Shown here: piece after piece, positions 10,401 through 18,611 of the stretch
Position numbering within the stretch: the stretch's first letter is position 1
How the letters are laid out: every line of letters starts with the position of its first letter
Assembly (NCBI GenBank): GCA_963803155.1
Contig: CAWDMN010000091.1
Coordinates: 1 to 59,151, forward strand
Direction: 5' to 3'
DNA: 59,151 nucleotides
Source: CAWDMN01 sp963803155
Lineage (GTDB): Bacteria > Acidobacteriota > Terriglobia > Versatilivoradales > Versatilivoraceae
The notes under the pieces: model-generated
Told to the model about the DNA's origin: nothing
Databases searched by the model: none
The model's input: only the letters and a program-made list of their open reading frames with translations
Made by a program: the position numbers and the translations under genes

Positions 10401-10530
10401 TGGTACGGTAGGAAGAGGGCGGATCGGAAAACTGCCGCCGGATATCCGCGCTGGACTCGAGTTTTGCGGACTGGCTTTGTGCCAACCCGATGCTGGCAAG
10501 GAAAACAACCGAGAGAAGAAAAGAACGCAT
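7489..10530 (-). CDS. Secreted glycoside hydrolase, GH106-like (putative alpha-L-rhamnosidase)
   Basis: A protein of about 1,013 residues with a Sec signal peptide (VVFLASIGLAQS). The mature N terminus has the family-typical block PPSSYRTMPFFVWNGEVN, followed by FFVHPRVGLITPYLS, WIYDENPFPSG and FTDEPNIAPPG, as in large (beta/alpha)8 hydrolases of the GH106 type. The C-terminal third contains galactose-binding or jelly-roll-like segments. GH106 members release L-rhamnose from pectic rhamnogalacturonan, but related sequences are unassigned, so the substrate is an inference. The frame is open from 10542. A GGAG at 10537-10540 fits best with the ATG at 10530, six bases away, giving MRSFLLS. It lies next to a YdjC-type deacetylase, with 160 bp between them. 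Confidence 0.8.
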   Translation of the reverse strand: MRSFLLSVVFLASIGLAQSQSAKLESSADIRRQFSDPPSSYRTMPFFVWNGEVNEADIDKHLAEYKAQGMGGFFVHPRVGLITPYLSDRWFELYRYLVDKAKRMGMEVWIYDENPFPSGVAGGLVPAEMPESYNEGSGLVLRKFAAKPANAETKCKVLLENSGGGCNCFEVVYYQRKGERGYVDLIHPGVTEKFLDITMRGYEKNVGSEFGKTIRGVFTDEPNIAPPGQNAVRWTPDFFAQFEKRRGYDVRPLLTAMFEETGDWRKVRHDYNLTLLELFIERWSKPWHAYTEKKGLQWTGHYWEHGWPAVNDGPDNMAMYGWHQLPAVDLLFNQFDEAEGDQFGDVRIVKELSSVANQLGRKRALSETYGGSGWELRFEDMKRLGDWEYVLGVNFMNQHLSYQTLAGVRKYDWPQSFGYQDPWWKHYHVLADYFARLSLALSSGEQVNRTLILEPTTTGWMYPRAGLAQYNGLAPLELEFRPFLNRLETLQAEYDLGCENIIKDHGRIERGSFIIAKRAYKVVVLPPGTENLETSTVTLLEEYLKAGGRVLSFVNPPARVDGAQSRRIRDLASQYPSQWIKAASLDDPAAQSQLLAREIKVSSGKLYHQHRRLADGELLFFVNSSLETAASASALLSGRSVTRFDALTGEIAPYPARMEKGKLTLSINLPPAGSLLLLTSKTGSLSGPMPVVEKERKMEALGPVAILRNSPNVLRIDYCDLKLGDSNQTDLPVHQAMENAFQHFGFKGNPWWGTQFKTEFLDRDHFPSDSGFEATFHFQIESGVNWKEFQAVVERPRFWHVLVNGVEVPPRQGAWWLDTSFGLFDIGSNLHPGENWIVTKAQPMSVHAEIQPVYVLGDFGVSAQAKGFQIVPAREIGLGAWKSQDLPFYSDVVSYRQTFQIDSRDNWYKIRLGKWLGTVAEVKVNGQSAGIIGWVPSELDVSKFLRIGQNEVEVLVYGSLKNLFGPHHGKFNPGLIGSWLWRTAPEHTPPGSEYNLIGYGLFEEFQLIEAGRP

Positions 10531-10690
10531 CATGAACTCCATAATTCGAATTTTCTGGCAAACCTGATGATAAATGTGAAACGCAACGACTCAGGAATTG
10601 TTCCGGGGGAGATGGAAACGGTTTTTTTCGGAACAAACATTCCTCGAAATTTTGCCGGTTTACAAAACCTGAGCTTATGCGGCGACTTCG

Positions 10691-11560
10691 CTAATGTCCA
10701 TCTTTGACATCTTTGTAACTCACCAGGCGAATTCCCTTCTTTTGAATGGCCGCCAGGACTTCCTTGCTGGTGAAGACCCGCGTCACGGCGTCCCGATCCG
10801 CCGCGACGTCCTCGTAGCCCTTATGCCCCAAGGCTTGCATTTCTGGAACATTCAATCCGGGATGTTCTACAAACAGGTAGGTGCCAGATTGAAGCGCTCC
10901 CACATTCTGAACGAACTGCTGGATCCGTTCCTCAGCGGTCCTGACATTTTTCCACCCTTGGAAATATTTAACCTTCAGGGTCTTGTAATCCCACTCCAGG
11001 TGGTACTCCTGGGCCAGTTTATTTTCCACCGCCGCCATGGAGGGATGCAATCCGGTGCATCCCATATGACAATCCATGTGGGAGATTCGGGGAATATGGC
11101 GCAAGGCTGTTTCAATTTGAGCCCGCAATTCTTTTTCCACCTCGTCTAGTTTCCAATTGGAGTTCTGGATCGAAGTATTGGGTGGGAAATTGGAATTATG
11201 CCAAACCATCGGGAAGAAATACCCATCGGCATCCACCAGGCTGGGGACACAACTGAGAGGCCGCCATTTCATGTTCGCCCATTCACTGGTGAGCACTAGA
11301 TGGATCCCCACATCCAGTCCCGGATTCTCATTCAGCATTCTCACGGCTTCAGGAAACCAGGGGCCGGGCACCATCAATTCCACAGACCGCACGAGGCCTT
11401 CCTTATAAGATTGGATGCAGGCGAGGTTGGCCGCATGAGACGATCCAATGTCATCTCCGCGCACAATCAAGCGAATTTCTTCAGCCGCCTGAGTCCCTGG
11501 CCCCGGCCAGGGGACCAGTGTGATTAAAAGCAAAAACCATAAGAAAAAAAACCGCCGCAT
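10691..11560 (-). CDS. Exported YdjC/ChbG-type carbohydrate deacetylase
   Basis: A 289-residue protein with a signal peptide (FFLWFLLLITLVPWPG). The DDIG motif early in the mature protein, GLDVGIHL in the middle and SHMDCHMG further on are the metal-binding and catalytic motifs of the YdjC/ChbG deacetylase fold. Such enzymes remove N-acetyl groups from oligosaccharides such as chitobiose. Family relatives are cytoplasmic, whereas this one carries an export signal, which fits its place in a secreted-enzyme cluster. AGGA about eight bases before the ATG supports the start. The actual substrate is unknown. Confidence 0.8.
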   Translation of the reverse strand: MRRFFFLWFLLLITLVPWPGPGTQAAEEIRLIVRGDDIGSSHAANLACIQSYKEGLVRSVELMVPGPWFPEAVRMLNENPGLDVGIHLVLTSEWANMKWRPLSCVPSLVDADGYFFPMVWHNSNFPPNTSIQNSNWKLDEVEKELRAQIETALRHIPRISHMDCHMGCTGLHPSMAAVENKLAQEYHLEWDYKTLKVKYFQGWKNVRTAEERIQQFVQNVGALQSGTYLFVEHPGLNVPEMQALGHKGYEDVAADRDAVTRVFTSKEVLAAIQKKGIRLVSYKDVKDGH

Positions 11561-11649
11561 AAGCAGAATCCTTTCATGACCGGTCGATTTCCGGTCAAAA
11601 TGTCTTTCTTAATCGCCTCAAGGTCTTCAAGGCAAAGATTGATTTTTCG

Positions 11650-11817
11650 CAACGACTCAGGCAGACAGAATTCAGGAGTCAGATTCAGAATGGCCTGCCG
11701 CGGACCGCCAGCACAAACTGGTCAGTCTTTTGCCAAAGCATCAAGACTTCATATCTCGTCGCTGGCGCTTTCCTTCTGACTTCTGAATTCTGACTCCCGG
11801 CTGCCTGAGCAGTTACG
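11650..11817. repeat. Family B repeat, copy 1
   Basis: An approximately 168-bp element with inverted ends. The left end is ACGACTCAGGCAGACAGAAT followed by TCAGGAGTCAG; the right end, read inverted, is GTAACTGCTCAGGCAG then GGGAGTCAGAATTCAG. The interior is unrelated between copies. A short matching piece (CGCAACGACTCAGG) also occurs near 10575-10590. Confidence 0.7.
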
Positions 11818-12111
11818 AATTTTCCTTCCAAAGAAAGAGAAGAGATTCGCAGCTTTCTTTTGGCCTGATTGCGAATCGATTGTCCCCTCCGCATGAAGGA
11901 TAGATTCATACAAACAGGGAAAGGAATCAAGATGTACTTTTTGCCTTTCCAATCTCGAATATTGGAGCAGGGCCTAGGATCGAATCAATATCATCTTTAT
12001 GGGATACTCAGGCGCCCTCTTCAGCGTAAATTTATCGGCGTTGCTTTTTTACTGAAAAACCGCCAGGAGATGTCCGCCTCATTCTGGCCCGAAATGCCGC
12101 ACGATCTTATG

Positions 12112-12139
12112 TTGACAAACCGCATCACCCATTCATAAT
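12112..12139 (+). promoter_or_regulatory. Sigma-70-like promoter for the 12221 gene
   Basis: TTGACA at 12112-12117 and CATAAT at 12134-12139 are separated by 16 bases. It lies about 80 bases before the start codon at 12221, in an otherwise gene-free 660-bp gap. Confidence 0.5.
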
Positions 12140-12220
12140 ATTCACCAACAAGTTTTTTTATGTTCGGCAAAATCGACAGCCAGTGCGACATCTGACCTGC
12201 CTTGCTCGAAGGAGAAAAAG

Positions 12221-13750
12221 ATGCGGTGGAAAGCGTTTGGGATTATCTTGATTTTTCTTGGCATGATCGGCAGTGCCATAGCCGCAGATACGATTGGATA
12301 CCATGATGTAAAGATGGATTCCGGCGGGAGGATTGTTTCCTGGTATGGAACCGCGCCTTCTCAAGCTTACGATCACGTGATCCGGCTGGTCTTCGACTTC
12401 TGGCTCAAAATGCGCAAATGTCCCAACGACGTCCCTTATTACCTGCAGCACCAAGTGTGGAAACCGGGGGAGGATGACCCGCGCGGCCTGGGAGGAGACC
12501 AAATCCCCATGGCGCTCTCCTCGTGGAATTTGCTGCATGGATATCTGGGCAATCCAGCCGTCAAAGAGAACATGGTTCTCTTGGCCGATTACTGGCTTGT
12601 CCATGGTATATCCGAGCCGGACCTGTCATGGGCCAACTTGCCCTATCCATATAACACGGAACTGCACTCGGGGCAATATGACGGGGACATGCGAGCGGGC
12701 AAGGGATTTTTACAGCCCGACAAAGCGGCGAGTTTTGGCGCGGAACTTGTGGTGCTTTATAAAATAACCGGGAACCGCAAATACTTGGAGGCCGCCGTCA
12801 AGATCGCCAACACTCTGGCTTCCAAAGTGAAACCCGGCGATGGTGACAATTCCCCCTGGCCTTACCGGGTGAATGCCAGCACCAACGAAATTCACACACA
12901 ATCCAAGGATGGTAAACAATACTCTGCCTCCTACACCACAAACTACACCGGGGCGCTGCAACTCTTTACAGATTTGGCTGCATTGAAGGAAGGAAAGACT
13001 CGAGATTATCTGAAGGCGAAGGACACCGTGGTCCGGTGGCTCAAAAATTTTCCGATTAAAACCAACAAGTGGGGCCCCTTCTTCGAAGACATTCCCACCG
13101 CCGACTGGTCGGATACTGAGATCAATGCCGACACCATGGCCTATTACATCCTCGAGCATCCGAAGTGGGATCCCGCCTGGCGTCAACAGGCCAAGGGAAT
13201 GCTCGACTGGAGCTATAAGAACTTCGCTAATAAGGAATATGAAAAGTGGGGTGTCATCGTCATCAATGAACAGACCGCCTACCGCGTTCCGGGAAACAGC
13301 CACACCTCGAGACATGCTTCGGTCGAACTGCTGTATGGAGAGAAGACCGGCAATCTCAGTTTGAAGGAAGATGCCATCCGGCGTCTCAACTGGGCCACGT
13401 ACACCGTGGATACCGACGGAAAGAACCGGTACATCCGCGACGACAACTGGCTGACGGACGGGTACGGCGACTATGTCCGGCATTATTTGAGAGCAATGGC
13501 TTCCGCGCCGGAACTGGCCCCACAGGACGAGAACCACTTGTTGCGAACATCCTCAGTCATACAGTCCATCCAATATGCGGCGAATCGGATTGCCTATACG
13601 AAATTTGACGCTCAATCGACGGAGCAGTTCAAGCTGGGAGCTTGGAAACCGGCGTCGGTGACCGGGGCCACAATGAAGTGGAACGCAACCACAAAGGTCT
13701 TAAAGCTCCATTCAAATGCAAAGAATGTAACCATCCTGGCGGCAAAGTGA
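12221..13750 (+). CDS. Secreted (alpha/alpha)6-barrel protein, probable carbohydrate-active enzyme
   Basis: A 509-residue protein with a Sec signal peptide (GIILIFLGMIGSAIAA). The body is rich in helical hairpins spaced as in six-hairpin glycosidase-like or lyase folds: GDQIPMALSSWNLLHGYLG, FGAELVVLYKITGNRKYLEA, TDLAALKEG, and a conserved-looking WGPFFEDIPTADWSDTEIN. Two acidic residues in that last block could be catalytic, but I cannot assign a CAZy family. The C-terminal tail is beta-rich. AAGGAG precedes the ATG. It is transcribed opposite to its neighbours and has its own promoter. The role as hydrolase or lyase is inferred from fold and context. Confidence 0.7.
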   Translation: MRWKAFGIILIFLGMIGSAIAADTIGYHDVKMDSGGRIVSWYGTAPSQAYDHVIRLVFDFWLKMRKCPNDVPYYLQHQVWKPGEDDPRGLGGDQIPMALSSWNLLHGYLGNPAVKENMVLLADYWLVHGISEPDLSWANLPYPYNTELHSGQYDGDMRAGKGFLQPDKAASFGAELVVLYKITGNRKYLEAAVKIANTLASKVKPGDGDNSPWPYRVNASTNEIHTQSKDGKQYSASYTTNYTGALQLFTDLAALKEGKTRDYLKAKDTVVRWLKNFPIKTNKWGPFFEDIPTADWSDTEINADTMAYYILEHPKWDPAWRQQAKGMLDWSYKNFANKEYEKWGVIVINEQTAYRVPGNSHTSRHASVELLYGEKTGNLSLKEDAIRRLNWATYTVDTDGKNRYIRDDNWLTDGYGDYVRHYLRAMASAPELAPQDENHLLRTSSVIQSIQYAANRIAYTKFDAQSTEQFKLGAWKPASVTGATMKWNATTKVLKLHSNAKNVTILAAK

Positions 13751-13876
13751 GTTCTGTTTCCTTGCCTCATTTTTCTTGTGGGCAAAGATATGAAACCCTT
13801 GAGGTACGAATGAGTGAGACCCGCCACCTCCAGAAATGGCTCCCGTTTTGTTGGCAGCTTCCTTCCCCTCCGGCTC

Positions 13877-16198
13877 TTAACTCTCCAGGGGGCGAAGTGT
13901 GAATGTTCCGGGGCCAAGCAGGGAATTTTTCCCTTCCTGATCCAGATAACCGGATAATTGGGCAAACACTCCAGCCGGAAGCGTTAGAGTGCCCCCTTTT
14001 TGCTGAACCAATTCCAAGGTTATTTTTCCCGTGGGGGTAGGAACACTTCCTTTAACCCACTTGAGCGAATCGAGCCGGGGTCTTATCTCGCATTCCGCAT
14101 ACCCCCCCTGTTTCGGCCAAATTCCCAGCACTCCGCGCATGAGTGCCAAGAGGGGAGCCGCTCCGGCCCACCCGTGGCAAAGGCTGTTGCCGAAGGGGAA
14201 TCCATAAAGGGCAAACTGTCGGAGTGGATTGTCGGAGGGGCGGATATCTTCCCAAAATCGGGTATATCCCCGTTTCAGAATATCCCCCCAAATGGACCGA
14301 AGCCGGTTTAAGAGTGAATCAATTCGTCCGGCTTTGGCATAGGCCAGGAATTCCCACTGCTGGCCGATGCTCCAGTGAGCGGGGCGGACTGCAAGGTTGT
14401 CCAGCACGCGGGCGAACAGAGAATCCCACTCCTGGGGGGAGACCAGATCGAAAAGGATGGCATTTACCTGAGCATAAGAGGTGAATCGCCGATCTAGCGC
14501 CCCATCCTGGTTGAATCCGTTGAGATAAATTCCTGACGCCTCATCCCAGAAAATTTCCCGGATATTTTTTCTCATCTTTTCAGCCACGGCTCTGTAATTC
14601 GACTCCGGGGCGCCTTCCTTCCAACGGCGGGCAAAAGCCGCGCCAATTTCGAAGGCCCGCATTAGCAGCATCTGCGCATAGGCTGGCGTTCCATGGGAAT
14701 CAGGCCCAGTGTCTTCGTTCGAGGACCAGTCCGGGAAGAAGCCATACGGCTTGGCATCCCGGCCGCTAACGAATCCCCGCTCATCCTGAAGCGATTGGAA
14801 AAACCGCAGGGTGTCGTGGATCCGCGAGCTATAACGCCGCGAGAATTCAAGATCGCCGCGCGCCAAATAGTCGTTTTCATAGGCAGCCAGGGCATAAAGC
14901 GGAGCATCGACAATTCCCAGGTCATTCACCGTAGGGTCAGAGGGAAGACTTTGAGAAACGATCGTCTGTCTGGACGCGGCCGCATCGAAGAAAACCAGGT
15001 CGCCGGCTTCCAGGGCCATCAATCCATCATGCCAGGAAAGGGCATCCCGCCGGATTCCGTCAAGGTAGAAACTATGCAAACAGGCATGCAGTGTGGCCGC
15101 ACCCGCCGCCCAAATATCGTTCAGAAGCGCATCGCTGCACTCAAACCGCCCCTGATATTCCACGGGTGAAACCCGCGCCTGGAAACAGACTTCACTCAAT
15201 TGGCAGCGGTCCGAGTTCTGAATCCGAACATAGCGAGCACATCGTTCCGGCAGAAGGATGGAATTCTGCCGTGCGCCTGGAGTCAAATTAATCTCGGGCA
15301 GCGCCTCTTGTTCAAAATATTTTCGATCGAGGCTTTCAACTTCCTCGAGCGATTCTCCCACAATCAATGAGATTTTGCCGGTTCCGCTCGCATTGAAGGC
15401 AAGCTTCCCCAACTCGTCATGCCGGAAATCAAGGAACAGGTCCCCTCCGGGCTCGAATTGATAGGCAGAACCGGAGGATTTGACTTTGAGCGATTTCACC
15501 ATCCGGTCCACTGGAATTTCAACAGTCCATTCCCGGTCGGCATCGGGCCGGAGCCTCGGGTCCGACAAGATGGGCTCTGACTCAACGGGCACCCACTGTT
15601 TGCGGTCCAGGCTGGCTTCCCATTGTGGACCGCTGGAAAGAGGCCCCCCATCCAGCAAGAGACAGGGCAAGCCTTCAGCAAAATCGATGGCCATAAAAAA
15701 TTCCACCGATCCAGCATCGAGAGAAGCAGTATGGCTGGTAATGTCTTCTTCTTTCCCATTGATGATTGGCCGAAGACGTCCCAGCGGTCCCGCCCATTGG
15801 AGAGTCTGAGGCTTTTCCAGTTTTGCCCGGACACGCAAATAAACATGAGACAAAGGCTGGCGAAAGGTGCCTGGATATCCTACGCTCATACATCGCCGCA
15901 TCGCCGCTTGCAAACCCTTGGCCTGCAAATGCGACGCCAATTGGCCCGGATACCAAATCCAGCGGGCTTGCCAAGGGTGGCCGCCCGGTATAGGCAATCG
16001 ACGGCAGGCGGGATCAAGCAGCGGATCGAAAGGTTTCCGTTCCGGAGCAGCACCAGGAAATGGGTCGATCTTCGGCGCCGCCACATTTCCGTTCGACACC
16101 GCCAACAGAGAGTTCCCTCCGGCAATATAGGTCAGGCAAGCCCCGCCAGTAGTGGCGCCTTTGAGAAAATTTCTGCGGTCGATTACATGTCTGGTCAT
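13877..16198 (-). CDS. Tat-exported GH78-like alpha-L-rhamnosidase
   Basis: A protein of about 773 residues starting MTRHVIDRRNFLKG, a twin-arginine signal. The frame is open further upstream to 16387, but AGGAG eight bases before the ATG at 16198 and the Tat motif settle the start. N-terminal beta-sandwich domains precede a six-hairpin barrel carrying DGIRRDALSWHDG, which corresponds to the acidic catalytic segment (DxxxRDxLxW) of GH78 rhamnosidases. Later barrel segments include NEDTGPDSHGTPAY and HGWAGAAPLLALMRG. The C terminus is a small beta domain. GH78 enzymes release terminal L-rhamnose from pectins and glycosides. Together with the GH106-like protein it suggests rhamnose-containing substrates. 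Confidence 0.82.
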   Translation of the reverse strand: MTRHVIDRRNFLKGATTGGACLTYIAGGNSLLAVSNGNVAAPKIDPFPGAAPERKPFDPLLDPACRRLPIPGGHPWQARWIWYPGQLASHLQAKGLQAAMRRCMSVGYPGTFRQPLSHVYLRVRAKLEKPQTLQWAGPLGRLRPIINGKEEDITSHTASLDAGSVEFFMAIDFAEGLPCLLLDGGPLSSGPQWEASLDRKQWVPVESEPILSDPRLRPDADREWTVEIPVDRMVKSLKVKSSGSAYQFEPGGDLFLDFRHDELGKLAFNASGTGKISLIVGESLEEVESLDRKYFEQEALPEINLTPGARQNSILLPERCARYVRIQNSDRCQLSEVCFQARVSPVEYQGRFECSDALLNDIWAAGAATLHACLHSFYLDGIRRDALSWHDGLMALEAGDLVFFDAAASRQTIVSQSLPSDPTVNDLGIVDAPLYALAAYENDYLARGDLEFSRRYSSRIHDTLRFFQSLQDERGFVSGRDAKPYGFFPDWSSNEDTGPDSHGTPAYAQMLLMRAFEIGAAFARRWKEGAPESNYRAVAEKMRKNIREIFWDEASGIYLNGFNQDGALDRRFTSYAQVNAILFDLVSPQEWDSLFARVLDNLAVRPAHWSIGQQWEFLAYAKAGRIDSLLNRLRSIWGDILKRGYTRFWEDIRPSDNPLRQFALYGFPFGNSLCHGWAGAAPLLALMRGVLGIWPKQGGYAECEIRPRLDSLKWVKGSVPTPTGKITLELVQQKGGTLTLPAGVFAQLSGYLDQEGKNSLLGPGTFTLRPLES

Positions 16199-16272
16199 CG
16201 GGACAGCTCCTAATCGTAATAGATTCATTGCATTTTCTCTGTAATCCTGATCCTTTCGTGAAACATGAATCA

Positions 16273-17031
16273 TCAATCTGTCTGGGCGGAAATCCGTTGC
16301 AGGAAGTTTCTTTCTTCTTCGGGAATTCCCGCCGAATAGGAATTCCCCACGGCGCTTTGTCCGAAAATCGTCCGATACAGGACACACGCCGCCAAATAAG
16401 TTCCCGGCACTGTAGGATGTCCATCCTGACTGTATAATTCGAGGGTGGGCCGTTCATGTAATGCGCGTGAAAATGCTATACCCGCCGGCGCCACTTTCGC
16501 TCCCATTTGCTGCCCGAGTGTCCGATATGCGCGCGCTAAATTCTCCGTGGTGACCCCGAACCTGATGCTGTCCGGACGCTCCCATGTCATGAAGAGCACG
16601 GCCTCCGCTCCAGCCTTTTTAATTTCCGCATTAAGTTTATTTGCATATGCAAAGAAATCCGATTGGTACGATACCGGGGTTTGACTCTGTTCCTGTAACA
16701 CCACCACATCCCAACCTCCCGCACGAATCGCGTTGAGCGTATTCGGATCATTCCAATGGCGCTTTAATGTATATCCCCCCGGAGCGATTCGGGAAACCAC
16801 GCTATTAGGCGCCATTCCTCTGAGATACGAATCAATCCCTCCGTTGAAATCCACATAACTATTTCCAAGGAGCAGAATCCGCTTGGGTTGTGGAGCATTA
16901 GTCGCTTTTGCCTTGGCCGGATCATCGCGGTAGGCACAAGAAGTCACGGCATTTTCAAGACACAGGATGAGTAGAAAGGCAACGGCCTTCTTTCCCAAAT
17001 CTCTCTTCCGGTAATTTTCAATATTTGCCAT
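16273..17031 (-). CDS. Putative lipoprotein of the SGNH hydrolase type
   Basis: About 252 residues from MANIENYRKRDLG. The N-terminal hydrophobic run ends in VTSC, a plausible lipobox. The SGNH pattern is visible: LLLGNSYVDFNGG (block I, with Ser in GNS rather than GDS), a central WDVVVLQEQSQTP, and a C-terminal SQDGHPTVPGTYLAA with the Asp-His pair of block V. Relatives include acetyl esterases and DUF4886-type proteins, so a carbohydrate esterase role is likely but unproven. The frame continues upstream into a family A repeat; those residues (for example LLRRPEGRPS) are repeat translation and are excluded. It lies 74 bases upstream of the GH78-like gene on the same strand and could be co-transcribed with it. 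Confidence 0.72.
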   Translation of the reverse strand: MANIENYRKRDLGKKAVAFLLILCLENAVTSCAYRDDPAKAKATNAPQPKRILLLGNSYVDFNGGIDSYLRGMAPNSVVSRIAPGGYTLKRHWNDPNTLNAIRAGGWDVVVLQEQSQTPVSYQSDFFAYANKLNAEIKKAGAEAVLFMTWERPDSIRFGVTTENLARAYRTLGQQMGAKVAPAGIAFSRALHERPTLELYSQDGHPTVPGTYLAACVLYRTIFGQSAVGNSYSAGIPEEERNFLQRISAQTD

Positions 17032-17054
17032 TATTCTTATAATTCTCCGAGAAG

Positions 17055-17192
17055 AAGTGCATAACGGTGTGTCCGTTACAACAAGTATATGAAAATGGGA
17101 TGTTGGAGACGGCCTGCCCTCAGGCCGTCTGAGCAGGCTTGGCAAACCCAGGCGGGGGGCCCCGCCTCCATCCAAGTCATTTTCTGAGGAGA
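17055..17192 (+). repeat. Family A repeat, copy 3
   Basis: This copy has a diverged left end (GCATAACGGTGTGTCCGTTA, closely matching the inverted copy at 25558-25703) and the standard core from GGAGACGG to CCGCCTCC, followed by TTTTCTGAGGAGAT. It lies immediately upstream of the SGNH lipoprotein gene. Confidence 0.8.
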
Positions 17193-17224
17193 TCGGTGTT
17201 TAGTCGTTCTCCAAACAATTCAAA

Positions 17225-18179
17225 TCAATTGTCATTTTCAATCCAGTCGCTAGTTACAAACAACCAAAAGGCAAGACCTGCATATCGGCCATAAGGGCGG
17301 AAACGGCGTTCGATATTCCGGTCAGAGACAGTTTTGCGCCCTGCCAGGCTCGCAAACTTCGGCCGAGTCCAGGAGTCCAAGATTAGGCGGGAATAACGGC
17401 CCAACATCATCATGACGTGAGCCGTCGCATAGGGACCTACCCCGGGAAGCGACAGCAGGCGCTTCTCCACCTCGTCGTCAGAGAGAGCGGCGGAAGAATC
17501 TTGTTCCAGCTCTTCGAGGTTCGTCTCACCCGAAGCTACCGAGTGGGCGAGCGATATGAGATAGCTGCTTCGATATCCGGCACGCACCACCTCGCGATAA
17601 AAATTCTCGCCGGCCTCGGCCATCGCGGCCGGAGTCGGGAAGGCGCGGCCGGCGCACACCGGACTTGGGCGCATTGGGCGCGGGTTTTCCCAGATATTCG
17701 ACGAGAGCTCCAATCATTCTCTCGGTTGCGGACCACGCACAATTGGTGGTACAAATCGTCTTCACAATTTCCTCGAAAACGGTTTGGCTTCGGATCAGCC
17801 GCCCTGCTCCCGAACTGGCCCAAGAGAGCGCCGGCTCCTCCGCAATCATCTCGTAAAAATCCGAGAGATCTTCGTCTAATCGCAACACATGGCGGACTTC
17901 TCGAAGAATCTGTTCTCTCAACTGAAGGGATGGAGAAATCCCTCCCACTAAAACTGATGCTCTGCCCCTCCTACCGGAGGAGATCATTACAGTCCGCGTA
18001 GTTCGTCCAAGCGAGAGTGTCACTGTAAGCGACAGTTTGTCCCTATCGACTGAAAAAGGGGGCAAATTGGCTAGACCATGCGAGGCAAAAGTACGTAGGA
18101 GATCCACCGGTTCTCCGCCGGCCCCTCTCAGGTTGAGATCAAATCTGGAAGCATCGCTCGTTTTGTCTCGTTTTCTCAT
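17225..18179 (-). pseudogene. HhH-GPD DNA glycosylase (AlkA/OGG-like), frameshifted
   Basis: Two overlapping reading frames together encode one DNA glycosylase. The N-terminal frame (from the ATG at 18179) runs through FYEMIAEEPALSWASSGAGR and TTNCAWSATERMIGALVEYL. It then loses the homology near 17650-17690, where the second frame takes over with GRAFPTPAAMAEAGENFYRE. The rest gives the helix-hairpin-helix LLSLPGVGPYATAHVMMMLG followed by the Asp of LILDSWTR, the catalytic Asp position of the HhH-GPD family. It would excise damaged bases such as 3-methyladenine or 8-oxoguanine. A single-base indel explains the break. It may be a real mutation or a sequencing error. It is unrelated to the surrounding carbohydrate genes. 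Confidence 0.8.
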
Positions 18180-18611
18180 TCGCCCCTTCCAGAAATCAAT
18201 TTTTGTCACGAGGAATATATCGCAATGTAGCGACAAACTCTTCTCAATTTTGACCTGACTCTCCCAAAGTTATCACACGGGTGTTGTCTCCATAATTGTT
18301 CGTGACATGATGCACATCCGCTAATGAGTGGAACGTGCGATCTGTGGCGCGGCGCCCAGCCAATGCGAACATAAACCAATCCCATCTTCATAGGTCATTT
18401 CAAAATAATGGCGCGGCGTCGAGAAACGGCTTGTGCGCCGCTCAATTTTGAAAGAACATGGTTGCCAGGAATGGGCAGGAACGATTCTCCCTCGGTTTGC
18501 CAGTAAGAGGCAGACGCCCCAAATCGGAGAGACCGGAATGACTACCTGGCGCGATATGCTGAAATCGATGGGAATCTCCGCTCTGGCATTGCAGGATAGG
18601 AGTTGAATATC
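18180..18611. other. Intergenic region between divergent genes
   Basis: No gene is supported in these 430 bases. A minus-strand ORF runs through it and into the next gene, but it is antisense to a well supported CDS. The promoters of both flanking genes must lie here, but I see no convincing consensus boxes. Confidence 0.4.

Noticed and set aside
12710..13537. 275-residue minus-strand ORF
   Set aside because: Antisense to the alpha/alpha-barrel gene; composition is a shadow of the other strand.
16199..16387. N-terminal extension of the GH78-like protein
   Set aside because: It precedes a clear twin-arginine signal and overlaps the SGNH gene; a good ribosome site exists at 16198.
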